A stretch of 64,000 nt of DNA from Boswellia sacra (GCA_013180625.2 SNVD02002538.1:1178001-1242000), one strand, 5' to 3'; shown: positions 37,301 through 49,504, numbered from the stretch's first letter. The notes: generated by a model from the letters alone, not told the origin. Made by a program: numbers and translations.

Positions 37301-40300
37301 CCTTTGCAGTCACTTGCAGAAAAAATAGGATAAGAACTTAGAACCCCAAACTTCAAACATTGCTAATATATTTGAGCCCTAAAATAAGGATATGATGGAT
37401 ACAAGTTATGTCATTAGGGTTGCACTTTCTCCATAAATATTCTATACAGAATCTGTAAGGATTATCTTAACATTTTCCCCAAGGACAAAGGTTAATAATT
37501 TTTAAAAAGCATTAAATATGACCTTACTAATCCAAAAATTACTTTTGTGTTAAAATATGATTTTTAATTTTTAGGTGGCAAATAACATTTTTTACTTAAA
37601 TTAAGAGGATCCTTGAAAAGAAAACTCTCCTAAGAATATCTCCTAGATCAATCATCTAGTTAATTAAGCATGAGCTCACAACAAATTCGGTCTAGTACAG
37701 CACATCATCATAATCCAAATATAAGCTGAAAAAAATTATAATGGTGCAAAAATTTATTTTACCTTATCCGTGTGATGCTGCAATGTAAAATTACATTTTC
37801 CTTCAACAACATCCCAAATCTTTACTTGTTTGTCGGCACTTGCACTAGCAAGGATATTCCTGGTTTTTTTTATTTTTTAATTAAAAAATAAAGGGAAAGA
37901 AAAGCAAAAGATAATAGAACATGCAATATTGTAAGAATATCACATGGAAGCAAACACAAGCAACATGACAATAGAAATATCGAACAAACCTGTACTCCTT
38001 GTTCCAAGCAAGACCAAGTACTGAATCAGTATGGCTGCCTTCTTTGTATCTAATTGAAACCTGAAAATAAGCAAGTAGCAAGAATACATTTATAAGCTCA
38101 TTCCATATAATAACTTTAAAACATATGACCAATATGATAAAAAAAATTGAGGACATATATTCAGAGAACTATAGGTCTCACTAAATAATATTTCAAGAAT
38201 GATGGCCAATATAAAGATGAAATTTCTCTTATTAGTGAATAATAAAAAACAATACACAAGGAGATCAACGTAAAAAAGAAAAGCCTTATAGATAACTTTT
38301 TAAAATCGTTAAAACTGAAAATATTGGTTCTAAACTAAAATCATAAAAATAATAACCAATATAAGGTATCGTTTTTTGTTTAGAACCTGTTTTTTTTTTT
38401 AAATAAAATCTACAACTCTTTTTGATAGTGAAAAACATTATAGGTATATACTTATAAGAGAAACTTCAAGTTAAATTTAAAATGAACTACTAAAATACGA
38501 TAACTAATAATATAAAAGCATAAAGAAATTTGATTCAAAGAAAGAGCTAAAAAAAATGTATTTCAAGCTTCCAATAACCTAAATGAAATCTTCCACAGTG
38601 TGCGTGGACACAAAGATGTGATTTCAAGTTGAAGGTTTTAAAGGCACTAAACTAAAATGAAATGGTAACAAACCTGCTTTGCTTTCTTATTCTTCTTTTT
38701 CATCTTCTTCTCCTCCTCAATGCCACCTAGTACTACACACGGTTGTACTTCGTCAATCTGAGAATAATGAAGATCATAAGAGATCGTGGAATAAACTCTG
38801 TCAATTGTTTAATCAAATTATAACCTCATGAGATTGTATACACAACGTCCTTACAACGTCAAGGTCCCATATTTCGATTGAAGGGTCCATTGAGCCAACA
38901 GCCATAAAATTTCCTACAGAATATAAAGAACATTCATTATCACTCCATTTCATCGTGTGAAAAAAATGACTAAATTTTGAGTAAAAACTATAAACTGCCA
39001 AGGTTATGCTTGGTAAAACAGATTAAAATGATCCAATGTATTCAGCAAACATGATTCAGAATAAACTCTTACATTCCTTAGATATATCTGTTAGCAGCAA
39101 TGCTTAAAATGGAATGACTTAACTACATAAACTTACAATTCCAACAAGAAAGTGCATGACAGTCTAACCTTTCTCTCCTCCTTTGAGTGGGCAATCAAGC
39201 CATGCCATGCAAAGGGGAAATGCTGGAATAATTACATGATGGTGAACATACAGGTTTGAATCACCATCATCTGACTCCTCGTATATATAGACCTGTTTGC
39301 AATGACATTACCGATCAGTCCTTTTGCATGTGCGGAGAGTGTCCATGTGTGAAAAGAGAGAAATAAGACTGTATATGCATTACGTGCCTCAAGATGACTG
39401 ACATCATCCTCATTACTTGCACAAACTATGACTGCATCATTTGGATTAATTGCCATGTCCTCAAGCTCTTCAGAGTCCTCGTCCTGTGAAAATTTGTTGT
39501 ATCATCATGAGCCATATATAAGTAATGGAAGCCAAACCACGGCAAGAGGAAGTTGTCACACTTACATCTTTATCCTTTAGATATGGATCCATCTGATTAC
39601 TTGGATAGTAGAGGTCGCCAAGCCCCTTGCTAAACAGCTCAATTTCTACGGTTAATCACAAGAGGCGAATCAATAATGAAATAATAAACCAAAAGCAAGA
39701 ACAAGAACCTAAAGCTCACACAGATGTCAGTACCTTCATCCTCATCATCATAATGGTCCATGTCCAGTTCTTTCAAGCCATCAGCTATATCATCAAATTT
39801 GGTCCCAGAATTCTTGCTTTTAGAAGTTTTGCCAAGTGCATCTGCAACAGCTACTGCATGTGAGACTTCATCAGTCTGCTCGGCATCGTCAATAGCCATT
39901 TCTTCATCATCTTCCTCACTGTGACCATCCTCACTGTACAAAACAAAGATCATCAGAAACTTCAACAACCCAATCTCTTTATCAACAGCATCTAATTTTT
40001 GATCCCCTGAATCTGATACTTCTAAGTTGAATATAGGAATCCATACTATTTTGGAGACAAAATTCGCCAACATTTTCTACTTCACAAGAGAATAAGATTG
40101 AAAACTCTCAAATGCTTCAATCAATTTTTAGAAATACAACTCTTCGGCTTCAAGAATTCTTCTGAAAGGCAAAATGTGCCTTAGAATTACATACACCCCT
40201 TAGCTTCTGAACATATTTATGACCTCTCCAACCTCCATTAGATTAATGATGGGGATAATAAAAAATATTTAAGACCTCCCCTAATGTCGATAAATGCAAA

Positions 40301-41308
40301 GTGAAAAAAACAGAAACACATACCAAAGAAAAGATATACATTAATTAAAACAATGTATAGTTTAATCTTATTCTTAAAAACAAAGTAAATGCAAAATTTA
40401 TAACTTCCAAATCTATATAGCTCCTATTTAGCATTTAAATCCTAATTTCATACCCCACATGTTGATAATTATGATTACAAAAGTTTCAAGACTTGTTTGT
40501 TTGTAGTTAGAATCGAATTTATTGTCCTTTAAATAATAGATACAAAATTATATGAAAATGTGTTTAGTTGACAGAGATAGCACTAAGAATTAGTTTTAAA
40601 ATCTAAACGTAATGAAGACTACTTTATTTAAGCTTATTTTTTGATATTGTCTGCAGTTTATATCCAACCTTCAAACTGCATCATGACTATTGGCAAACTA
40701 TTTCCAGTTTACGAATATACACCTTCTTAAATTTAGCTTCCCACTATGCAATACAATTTGAAGCAAACTACAATACCATGTACTATAGGATTTATGAGAC
40801 TTTGAAATCATAAAATTTGCCTGTTTTCAGTTATCCCTTCTCAAACAAAATAAATTTATTACTTTTATCTTCTTCAAAACCCAAGTACATCTTGCCACCT
40901 TTAAATTATCGGGCTCTACCCAGCTAGCCAATATGCCCAAGCATTCTCCCAATTCTCTTACATTTCTATCTTAATCCTAATTCTCTATTGCCTAACTCCA
41001 CCTTTAAACAAACACATAAGCAAAGTACAAAAATAAGCTGGTGTATAAACAAAATCACTAATTCTAATCTCCGCATAGCAACCACTAGCAAAAAGCATAT
41101 TTTGATTCATTAACGAGGAAACTGAAAATGTAAAAAGACTCCAATGTAATGATATCATTAAAAAAAATAAATAAATAAACACTCGCCTTCGCTCCACTAA
41201 ATCTCCACCCTTTATCATCGCTTCAATTTCCTCCTTTGACGGAAGCTCAGCTTCCTCAGGTACAGCCTTTGCTGCCCCCTTTGGAACCCATGATACTGCT
41301 GCTATCAT
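34353..41308 (-). CDS. PWP1: Periodic tryptophan protein 1 homologue (WD40, ribosome biogenesis)
   Basis: A WD-repeat protein of the PWP1 family, nucleolar factors needed for pre-rRNA processing and rDNA chromatin in yeast and animals. Sixteen coding exons (right to left): 41308-41187, 39933-39734, 39645-39566, 39483-39388, 39292-39169, 38913-38855, 38757-38674, 38060-37990, 37859-37763, 35697-35623, 35390-35292, 35121-34978, 34880-34851, 34757-34695, 34579-34502, 34424-34353. They sum to 1494 nt (497 residues plus TAG), the family's usual length, with no frame error. Order: conserved N-terminus MIAAVSWVPKGAAK, acidic region (about 41-110), MAINPNDAVIVCASNEDD, WD repeats from about 210 (IEIWDLDV, VKIWDVV, LLSGSFDRT, VKLWDLS, LQVWDTL), and a Lys-rich insert 244-255 that may be a nuclear signal. 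Introns 1 and 4 have GC donors. Intron 9 is 2065 bp. Confidence 0.95.
35698..37762 (-). other. Large intron 9 of PWP1
   Basis: 2065 bp between GATAAG|GTAAAA (37763) and TGACAG|GTTCAAG (35697). AT-rich, no ORF above 60 codons, and no transposon boundary that I can define. Confidence 0.7.
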
Positions 41309-41440
41309 TCTTCACAATAACGTTATTTTTACCTACAATCAATACGAAATATATCCCAAATTTAATAAAAAATAATTTTAAAAAAGCCAATTCAATATCT
41401 CATTCATTGAATTTGAATTGAGAATCAGGGAGAGATAATA

Positions 41441-42647
41441 AGGGGTGCACACGGGTCGGGTCGGGTCGGATTTTAACAGATCCTATTCATCCCGATTATG
41501 CATCGGGTTCTGAAAACAAGACCCGCGATCGGGTTTGCTGATGGAGATACCCTATATGTAACCCGCCATCTCGGGTTGATCGGGTTACTCGGGTTCAACG
41601 TTTCTTTCTGAGAAACACTTGAAGGCTTGAAGCAAAACTCATACCAAAATACAAAAAATGCGAAATTGGGGATGAAGGAAATTCGAAAATGCGAAATTGG
41701 CGACGAAGGGAATTGATGAACAGACAAAAAAGTAAACTGAATAAAAATTAATTGTCATCTAATCACAGAGCATTCCTGATCACGAAATATATATAAATAA
41801 AAATAAAAAATAATGTACAGAGGGTGCTATGAACATTAATACATATTAATAACACATAAATTAACAAAATAGAAATTATAATTTACAAAAAATTAATGCA
41901 CAAAGTAAAGAAATTAAAGAAATTTAACTAACGAAAGTCAAAGGCTAGATGGATGGAAGAGGCTGACTACGGGTGTGGAGTGAACAGTCGTGGAGGCGTG
42001 GAGGGCTTGGCCTTGGTAAGGCGAGATGATCGTGGAACGGTGGAAGTGTGGAGGGCAGCGCTTGGCAAGGCAAGGCTAGACTTGTGGAGTGCTCGTTGAG
42101 GCAAGACGGCTGTGGAGGTGGAGGGCTTGGCGAGGCGAGACGGCTGTGGAGGTAGAAGGCCTGGCGAAGGGAGACGGTTGTGGAGGTGGAGTGCCTAGTG
42201 AGGCAAGACAACAAGGTGGAGAGCTTCACTAGGCAGGACGATGGCCAAGACCAAGAAGGGGTGGGTAGCGGATGTGAGAGAGGAGGCGGCTCAGGAGGCC
42301 AGAGACGAGGCGATATGTAATGGCAAAATTTTTTGTTTCAGGGTTCAATTGGATTGGCCCCAATGGGGGAAGAAAAAATATATTTTTATTTTAATGATAC
42401 TGTATGATTAAATATAAATAATAAAGTATATTCAATTAATTATTCAAAATAGTTGTTAAATAATTTTTTTAAAAATTATATAATCGGATTGGGTTACGAC
42501 GTTTTTATATTGTAAACGCGATTACAACCCGAATAAGAGAAAACCCAATTTATGTGACCTGAATTCGGATTTTTTGATTCAATAACTCGATTAAAACCTG
42601 TTTACATCGGGTTAATCTGATAGAGTCGGATTATAATATACACCCCT
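41441..42647. mobile_element. hAT-like non-autonomous element near the PWP1 5' end
   Basis: Starts AGGGGTGCACACGGGTCGGG; reversed right end AGGGGTGTATATTATAATCC. GGGTCGGG/TCGGGTT-rich subterminal sequence occurs on both sides. Flanks AGATAATA (41433-41440) and AGATTCTA (42648-42655) agree at 6 of 8 positions, consistent with an old hAT duplication. The interior (41940-42310) is a degenerate GGCAAGGC/GTGGAGG-rich repeat array, open on the minus strand but low-complexity. Confidence 0.6.
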
Positions 42648-43060
42648 AGATTCTACCTGATTTTATGTTTTAACGAGTGAAATTGGATAAATTTGCAGAG
42701 CGGTTTCTGAAGGTTTTAGTTGGCGGGAGGCTAAAACCCTAGAAGTGCATAGGGGTATGATCTTCTATAGTTTGCTTCAGTATACTTATTTAGGAAATAA
42801 GCAATTGACTGTTGTATGTAAAGGTATTTCAGTCTTTCGATCTACGAAAATGAATATTACGTCTAAAAGTACAAACCGTTAAACAGGTGTTGTGAGAATA
42901 TGGAGTAACCGTGTAATGGTGTCAACCGCCAACCTTGTCGACCTCGGCTTAAGTTTGAAAGCCCATAATCCAAAATAACTGGCCCAATGGGCTAAAATCT
43001 TGGGTTGAGTCTGGATAAAACCTAAAGAAGTTCGGTACACAATTTTTCTTAGTACAATGA
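42648..43060 (-). promoter_or_regulatory. Likely PWP1 promoter and 5' leader, displaced by the transposon
   Basis: On the far side of the hAT-like element lie a telo-box AAACCCTAG (42734-42742) and TGGGCC/TGGGCT site-II motifs (42981-42986 reversed, 42988-42993). In plants this pair marks promoters of ribosome-biogenesis genes, which fits PWP1. A donor TCAG|GTAGAATC (minus strand, 42657/42656) and an acceptor TTGTAG|G (41333/41332) would make the whole element part of a 5'-UTR intron. That splicing is inferred, not shown. Confidence 0.45.
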
Positions 43061-43900
43061 TTATTGATTAAAATTTTGACTAATGCATATAAATAAATTT
43101 AAAATATTCTAAAAATAGTCCCCACTTTTGATTTAGCGAGGGTTGTAACAGGATTTAAAAAGTTTCTCTTCCCACTTGTGGAAATTGTTATACCTATTAT
43201 GTTTCATAGCTACCATATTTCATGTTTCTAAACAGAATTAACATCTCTTTCTAGTTTCTCCTCTCATCTTTTATCCTTCTCTTCCATGATTTTCTTTTTT
43301 AATGTACAGGTCCATCAAGCTTTTAGGATACACTTTTTTCGGTAGCTTTTTAAAATCAAAAGCATATTATCATTAAACATTCTATTGAATTAGAAAAAAA
43401 AGACGAGAAAATATAGTTTATTCAAACACCAAATGCAAACAGTAATGGCATAGATTGATGTTTGCACGCTTGAATGGTTTGGTTGAGTTTGATTTTAATA
43501 AGAAGATTATAACAGATCATGCTTTATTTTATAGGATTCCTCAAAACGATAGAAGCCAATTTATAATTAATATGGTTCTTGGTGAGTTTCACGCATCAAC
43601 CAGCATACAAACAGAATGAATGGATGACGGAAAAAAAAAGGAAACAAAAAACTACTCTCGTCTATCGATACGATGAAATCAAATTCGCACCGAAGATGTC
43701 CATTCGTCTATATCAACAAGAAGCAATGCAATTCCTACAAATTTGTCACCTTCCGATCTATCAAGTTAACAGAACACAACTTTTCTTCTTCTAACACCAC
43801 CTGGCAATGCATGCAAACTCCCGCCCGTCAATTATGCGGACGCAGGACACATCGTCAATTATTCATTTAATTATTTTGTCCTAAGCTCAAAGGGTGCGAA
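43061..43900. other. Spacer upstream of the dehydrin
   Basis: AT-rich, no supported gene. The short ORFs at 43579-43870 overlap in several frames and have no recognisable content. Confidence 0.4.
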
Positions 43901-43954
43901 GAATAGTAACCAAACCAGAGCTTCAGAGTTCTTCAAGTAATACAATGGCCAACC

Positions 43955-44238
43955 TTATCCGACTTAAACTGACATTGGGAAACCTGTCAACCATCAGACA
44001 CCCCCACGCAACCCCTTGAACGGCTTCGTGGCATTTCATCAACTTATGTGCTCACGTGCATGCCACGTGTACCTACCAGCTTCAATGCACGTTGATCTGT
44101 GGCTGCTTATATATAAACCTTGGCCTATGCCCATGTCAAGGAAACGAGCATATATATACACTTTGTCGAAGTGAATTCTTCTTTATAGATAGCTTCAGCT
44201 ACTAGTTTTTAGTTTTCTTCTTACTCATTACCTTGAAC
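43955..44238 (+). promoter_or_regulatory. Dehydrin promoter with ABRE and DRE-core motifs
   Basis: A CCGAC core (43959-43963), two ABRE/G-box sites (CACGTG at 44053-44058 and CCACGTGT at 44063-44070) and a TATA box TATATATAAA (44108-44117), 122 bp before the ATG. ABREs close to the TATA box and a CCGAC element are the usual set for ABA- and cold/drought-induced dehydrins. Leader about 90 bp. Confidence 0.75.
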
Positions 44239-44898
44239 ATGGCACACTTTCAGAACCAATATGGTGCAGTTCCACATACGGACGAATATGGCAACCAAAT
44301 CCGCCAACCAGATGAATACGGCAACCCAATTTATGACTCTGCTACCACTGGGGATTACGGGACGGGTGGGTTCGACACCACTACCGCAACCGGCATGCGA
44401 GGTCACAGTGGTGTACCGGCGGCTGGCACCGACGTTGGTGTGGGATACCAAGACCGAGGCCATCACGGCCTTCATCGTTCTGGAAGCTCAAGCTCTAGCT
44501 CCGTAAGTCTCATTCACAACCCAGTTCATCTTATGTTGTGCACTTACCATTTTCACAGCAGATAAATATAGAGATATATTTTCTCTGGTGTTTATCAAAC
44601 GGGGGACAAGTGTATCTGCAACGAACATGCAAGTATTTTTGTTTTAAATTGATTAATCAATAATAATATGCAGTCAGAGGATGATGGACAAGGCGGGAGA
44701 AGAAAGAAGGGTCTGAAAGAGAAGATAAAGGAGAAGCTCCCTGGAGTTGGTCACAAAGATGACAGATCTCATACCTCCGCAACCACCACTCCTGGTGGTT
44801 ACCATGTTACGGGTGAGGGGCAGCACCAGCACGAGCACCATGAGAAGAAAGGAATGATGGAAAAGATCAAGGAAAAGCTTCCTGGACACCATCACTAG
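44239..44898 (+). CDS. Y2SK2 dehydrin (LEA group 2)
   Basis: An intrinsically disordered, very hydrophilic stress protein that protects membranes and enzymes during drying, cold or salt stress. Exons 44239-44502 and 44674-44898 with a GT-AG intron (CTCC|GTAAGT ... ATGCAG|TCAG) inside the Ser tract, the classic intron position of SK-containing dehydrins. Total 162 residues. Two Y segments (TDEYGNQ 14-20, PDEYGNP 24-30), a Gly/Thr-rich phi segment, an S segment (81-92, Ser run followed by EDD, a CK2-type phosphorylation tract), K segment 1 ([14 protein letters not shown], 99-112), a His/Thr-rich linker and K segment 2 ([14 protein letters not shown], 146-159). Ends GHHH. Start chosen as the first ATG at MAHFQNQYG, typical of the family; an upstream TTG is not a plausible start. 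Apparently intact. Confidence 0.97.
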
Positions 44899-45535
44899 CT
44901 ACGGGTCTTTGACTGTTTCACATAAGCAGCTACTGGTGCTCACCGCTTACGTCTGTTTTATCTTAAGTCTGTGATAGTATATAAATACAATAAGGTTATG
45001 TGCTCGTACGTGTGGGCTTGTTTACGTTGGCCATATTTTGGCCGGCTTTGCGTTGTATACTTGTATTTTGCTTCAATGTTAATAGCTCTAGTTGGTTTTC
45101 TATACGTTGGAGAGATTTATGGTTAATAAACCTGTTATATCAGACACATATGACATCAAGACTACTGGGTTGAAGGTTCTATACTGGTTTCTACAATCAA
45201 CTGCCAACACCCACGGCCACGTAGAGAAGTAGACGCGGATGAGCAGTGACTGCGTTCAAACTCTTCTGTAACTTTAGTAAAAAAACAGTGCAAGACTAAT
45301 TAATAAATATAAAATCTATCAATATAAATTCATCCTCGGAGGCAAATGAGAAACTGAGTCTTTTACAATCGAATCCAAAAGTGTCATATATGACTATATC
45401 AAAGTCTATAGGCCCATTGCTTCATATTAAAATAATGATATGCACAAGAATGCTATTTGTAAATAAAGATGAAATTTTACTGTATTAAACTCTAAAAAGT
45501 CCTCCTGATTCACTCTGTTCATAACACCCTTTTCT
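44899..45535. other. Dehydrin 3' region and spacer
   Basis: Probable 3' UTR with an AATAAA-type signal (TTAATAAACC, about 45124). Nothing else recognised before the host exon fragment at 45536. Confidence 0.5.
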
Positions 45536-45616
45536 TTATAGCCAGTCAATGCACATAGTGACGGATTTATGTATTGCTTGATCAGCAATCCCCCAAGCTC
45601 CGAAGTCATATGGAAC

Positions 45617-45930
45617 TGTTAAGGACACAAAATCAAGTCATTACTCAGCAGATATCAAGTCATTACTACAGTAGATGTTCTGTTCAATCAGTATAATCGT
45701 AACAAGAAATTGTGCCATTATTTCGGGAATCATGCAACATAATTTTTTTGCATAATTTCTTCTTAATTAATTAATGTTGATCCTGTCACTGATTTTTCTC
45801 TCGTTTATCTACTTGCACATTTTGTATAAAATACTTGACAAGTAAATGAAGCACATTTTGTATAAAATACTTCACAAGTAAATGAAATAGTACGCTTCCT
45901 CATAAATTCATTGCTCAAAATATTTTCACA
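45617..45930 (+). repeat. 5' LTR of copia element 2, with internal duplications
   Basis: 314 bp, TGTTAAGG...TTTTCACA. It is 63 bp longer than the 3' LTR mainly because of two small tandem duplications: about 22 bp around 45635-45678 (AAGTCATTAC repeated) and about 36 bp around 45816-45887 (GCACATTTTGTATAAAATAC repeated). Confidence 0.88.
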
Positions 45931-45979
45931 TGGTATCAGAGCCTAAAACTGTAATGGTATAAGAGCCTAAAACTGTAAG
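45931..45979 (+). repeat. Tandem duplication of the primer-binding region
   Basis: The 24-bp stretch starting TGGTATCAGAGCCTAAAACT (45931) is repeated at once from 45955 with one mismatch (TGGTATAAGAGCC). It duplicates the primer-binding site of copia element 2. Confidence 0.9.
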
Positions 45980-45989
45980 CTGCACAACC

Positions 45990-48900
45990 ATGTCATCATC
46001 TACCAAATCATCTTCCGCATCTAAAAAACCAAGACAAGAACCTATGCTAAACATTCAGTCTTTTCATCAATGTTCTAGCTTAGTTTCTGTCAAACTCAAT
46101 TCAGATAATTACTTATTGTGGAGTTCTCAAGTCCTTCCTCTTGTCTGCAACTTTAGAGTCCTTCGTCATCTCACAGATGATGATCAACCTGCTGAGGAAA
46201 TAGAAGATAAGACTAGAGAAAAAATTGCTCATCCAATCTTCGAAACAAGGCTGAACAATTATGGTCTTTTGACCTCTTGGCTTCTTAGCACCATGACTGA
46301 AGAGGCTTTAAGCATAGTTGTTGGAGGAGAAACAGCCTATCAAATCAAGAGAATTTGCTTCCTGTAACACTTGAAAAGGAGGCTCAACTTAATGATATGC
46401 TAGCAACTCTCAAGAAGGGATCACGATCTGTAAATGAATATGTAATATCCTAAATTTTGTAGTGTACATTATATCATGTGTTATAGTTACATATGTATTA
46501 ATGTATATGTAATGTATTTGAATTGTAATGTAATAAATGAAAGAATGAGGGGCTTAATTAAAAGAGTATTGGGTCTAATGGTTATAAAGGAGGAGAGAAG
46601 GACTAAATGAAAATTTGGCCTAATTTTATATATAAATGGGAAGAGTTCTAGAATTCTTTCATTCCTCTCCTTACATACACGTTCCAGCCCTCTACTCTCT
46701 CAGAAAATTTTCACACAAAGCATCAAGGAATCAAGGGAAGAAAGGGAGAAAAAAAAAAAAAAGAGGGAGAAGGTAAGAACCAATTTTCTAATTAGAATTC
46801 TTTGTATTATTGTTTATTTAATTTAAAGAAATTCCTTGTGTAGTGATGTGAGTATGAGAACTGTTATTTGTATGCTGGAAATTGTATGGAGATGTGAATT
46901 TGAATGAGTTTTGAATGCATCTAAGTAAGGAGATGAAGATATAAGCTAGAATTGAGAGTTTAGTTCAAATCCTGGAAATTTTGTTACACTGAACAGTACC
47001 TGTTCCGAAAATTACCAAAAATCAGGGGGACATTTTCTTGTTCTGAAATTTTTATGGATGAAAATAGACATGTCCAGGAGTGTATAGCAATTGGATTCAC
47101 TCAAAAATTCGAAGTAGGTGATTTGGAGTGAATTTTTGAATTTCTGGTATGGTATTGCACATGTCCCCTGTCTTAGAACAGAGGAGGGGAAGACGATTTT
47201 AGTTGAAGGTCCAAATCTTCATATAATTATCTGATTTTTGGTATGCAAGTTCTTTTATGTGTCATATATGAGACTGTAAATTTTCACTGAGATTGAAGGT
47301 CTGTGTGAATTGTTATAGATTTTTAAAGTTGGCTTGTTAAAACTGGAATTTTTAGTTTCCAAAACAGGGCAGTTAGAAATAAATGGATTTGAATGGGTTA
47401 GGCACCTTGAAAAGCCCTGATTTTTGGTATGGAGGTATATATATATGTTATATACCACCCTGTAAATTTTTACAGCCAATTGAGTAGGATTGCAATTCCT
47501 ACAAATTTTTAAGTCTACACTGCTCAGTGAAATGAATACAATGCCAGAATTGTTGAGGTAATGAATTTGATTATTTTTAGTGGCCAAATGATTCCAATTG
47601 GCTCTAAAAATTTTAACGAGACATGAGGTATGTGTGTAAAAGATGTCTACCTACTGGTGTGAATTTTTGGAAGTAGATAATTGTTGTTGTGAATTGTTTG
47701 TCAAAGTAAGTATGGAAATAGAGCCAAAAAGGGGGAAATATTTTACAAGTGTATGGTGACCTAAAAAGAGATTTTGTTTTATTTTTAGGTCAATCACAAG
47801 CATCGAAAAGCAGCTATACAAGGTAAGTAAGCTAACTATTCTGAGGCCACAATAAATTGTGTACTGTATGTATGTAATTTTGTGGATTGTAACACTATTA
47901 AATGCTAGCAACTTGATGCTTGAATGTGAGATATTGTGACTGTTTTGGAAGCCTGATATAGAGCTTCTTTAATGTGACTGATTGTGAATGATGAAACGTG
48001 ATTGGCATGCCAAGACCTAGGAAGTTTAGCTCTCATAGCTTGAGGGGAGGTCTGGACCATGTGTTTCTCTAGATGAGATTCGGTAGCATGGGCCCGGTAT
48101 CACCCGGATTATCAGACTAGCCTCGAGCTATTTCAAGTGTAGACATCTAAATGTATTTGTACTGTTCTGTACTGTTCCATGACTTGAGGGGAGGTCTGGA
48201 CCATGTGTTTCTCTAGATGAGATTCGGTAGCATGGGCCCGGTATCACCCGGATTGTCAGACTAGCCTTGAGCTATTATATGGGAACTGACTGTGAAATGA
48301 AAAGTCCTACCTTGATTAGAGAGCATTTTCCCCTAGGTGACTGTAATTGATACTATTGAAGCTTCCTCATTATGTGATTGTGATTGTACATGAAAAAGCG
48401 ATGAGTAGAGAAATGTGAACTCACTTATGTGAGGTTGAATCGACCTATAGAGGTCTAGAAAGAAAATCGGCGCGGGAGCGCAAATGTAACCGAAGTGAAC
48501 TCTGGGACATTCTTTCTTTAACGAGTTAGCTAATGCTTGTATAATTAGAAATGGATAGTTTCATACTGGACTGAATTCTATTGTTATCGTTTATTACTGC
48601 ATATTCACCTAGCTTACTTACTGAGTTTTACTCATTAAAGTTGTTGTGTGCCTCAGGTGATCAGTAGATTGAGCTATGGATGGAGGACTTTTGGCATTGC
48701 TGACAGAGTTCCCTTGGCAACCAAAGACCGCTGCTCTATATTAGCATAGCCATACTGTAGAGCCTCTTTTGATTTTTGAATGTATCTATATACAGTGAAA
48801 TGGTGTGGTTGTGATTAGAAACTCCGTTTTGTGTGATACTAAGATCAATCTTTGAAAGAAATAACAGAGCTCATATTTAAATGACTGTATAAATGCTATA

Positions 48901-49423
48901 ATTTGTATGTCTAGTATGAGTTGTGACAGAATATCTGAAAGACTTCAAATCTGTGTGTGATAGTCTCACTGCTATTCAAAAACTAATATATGATATTGAC
49001 AAAGTCTTCAAATTGTTACGGGCTTAAGGCCACAATATTATGATTTCAGATCGGCAATGCTAGCTAAGCCTCCATATCCATCTTTTAATCAGTTTATTCT
49101 TACTCTACAGGCACATGAGCAATCACTAGAGGCTCAAAAGGACGAAGAGAAATCTGGCCTGGAACATGCACAAGCCGTTTTCAGACAACGTGGTCGTAGC
49201 CGAGGAAATCTTGGGGGATGATTTAATTCAAGAGGCAAAGGATTTACTCTTGCAGCACGCTTTAATACCATCAACAAGCATAGGCAGGCTAAAAATAATA
49301 CGATTCAATCAAACAATTTTAGTCGAGGCAAAGGAGGAAATTTTTCTGGACAACAACAATAACATTCTAATAACACAACTAGTATTGAAACTAAAATTTC
49401 TTGTCAAATTTGTGGAAGACCTA
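45990..49423 (+). pseudogene. copia 2 gag, interrupted
   Basis: ATG 45990, open to 46367 with the copia gag hallmark LNSDNYLLWSSQVLP and a WLLSTM segment, then a frame change. A solo LTR sits after SVNEY at 46440. Past it (48934) the frame resumes as LKDFKSVCD and continues with frameshifts to the zinc knuckle CQICGRP at 49423, where the PIF element is inserted. Removing both insertions with one target copy each restores the local frame. Confidence 0.85.
46441..48928 (+). mobile_element. Solo LTR (2488 bp) inside copia 2 gag
   Basis: Starts TGTAATATCC and ends GTTGTGACA, with a perfect 5-bp duplication GAATA (46436-46440, 48929-48933). A TATA box (TTTATATATAAATGG, about 46625) and a pyrimidine-rich leader follow near the left end, which sets the + orientation. 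It has no gag-pol. A segment of about 100 bp containing TCTGGACCATGTGTTTCTCT occurs twice, offset about 150 bp (48030-48280). Length and ends fit a chromovirus-type (Tekay/Del-like) LTR; the family is a guess. Confidence 0.85.
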
Positions 49424-49504
49424 CACGGCGTTCCTTTTTGAATTATGTGTTTTTGTTTTCAAAATGATTTAGAAAATGAATTTCTATGATTTAGAGAAAC
49501 TGTT

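Noticed and set aside
41945..42229. 94-codon minus-strand ORF rich in Ser/Leu/Pro
   Set aside because: Lies in a low-complexity repeat array inside a transposon and has no domain.
44221..44475. Minus-strand ORF across dehydrin exon 1
   Set aside because: Antisense shadow of a strongly conserved coding exon.
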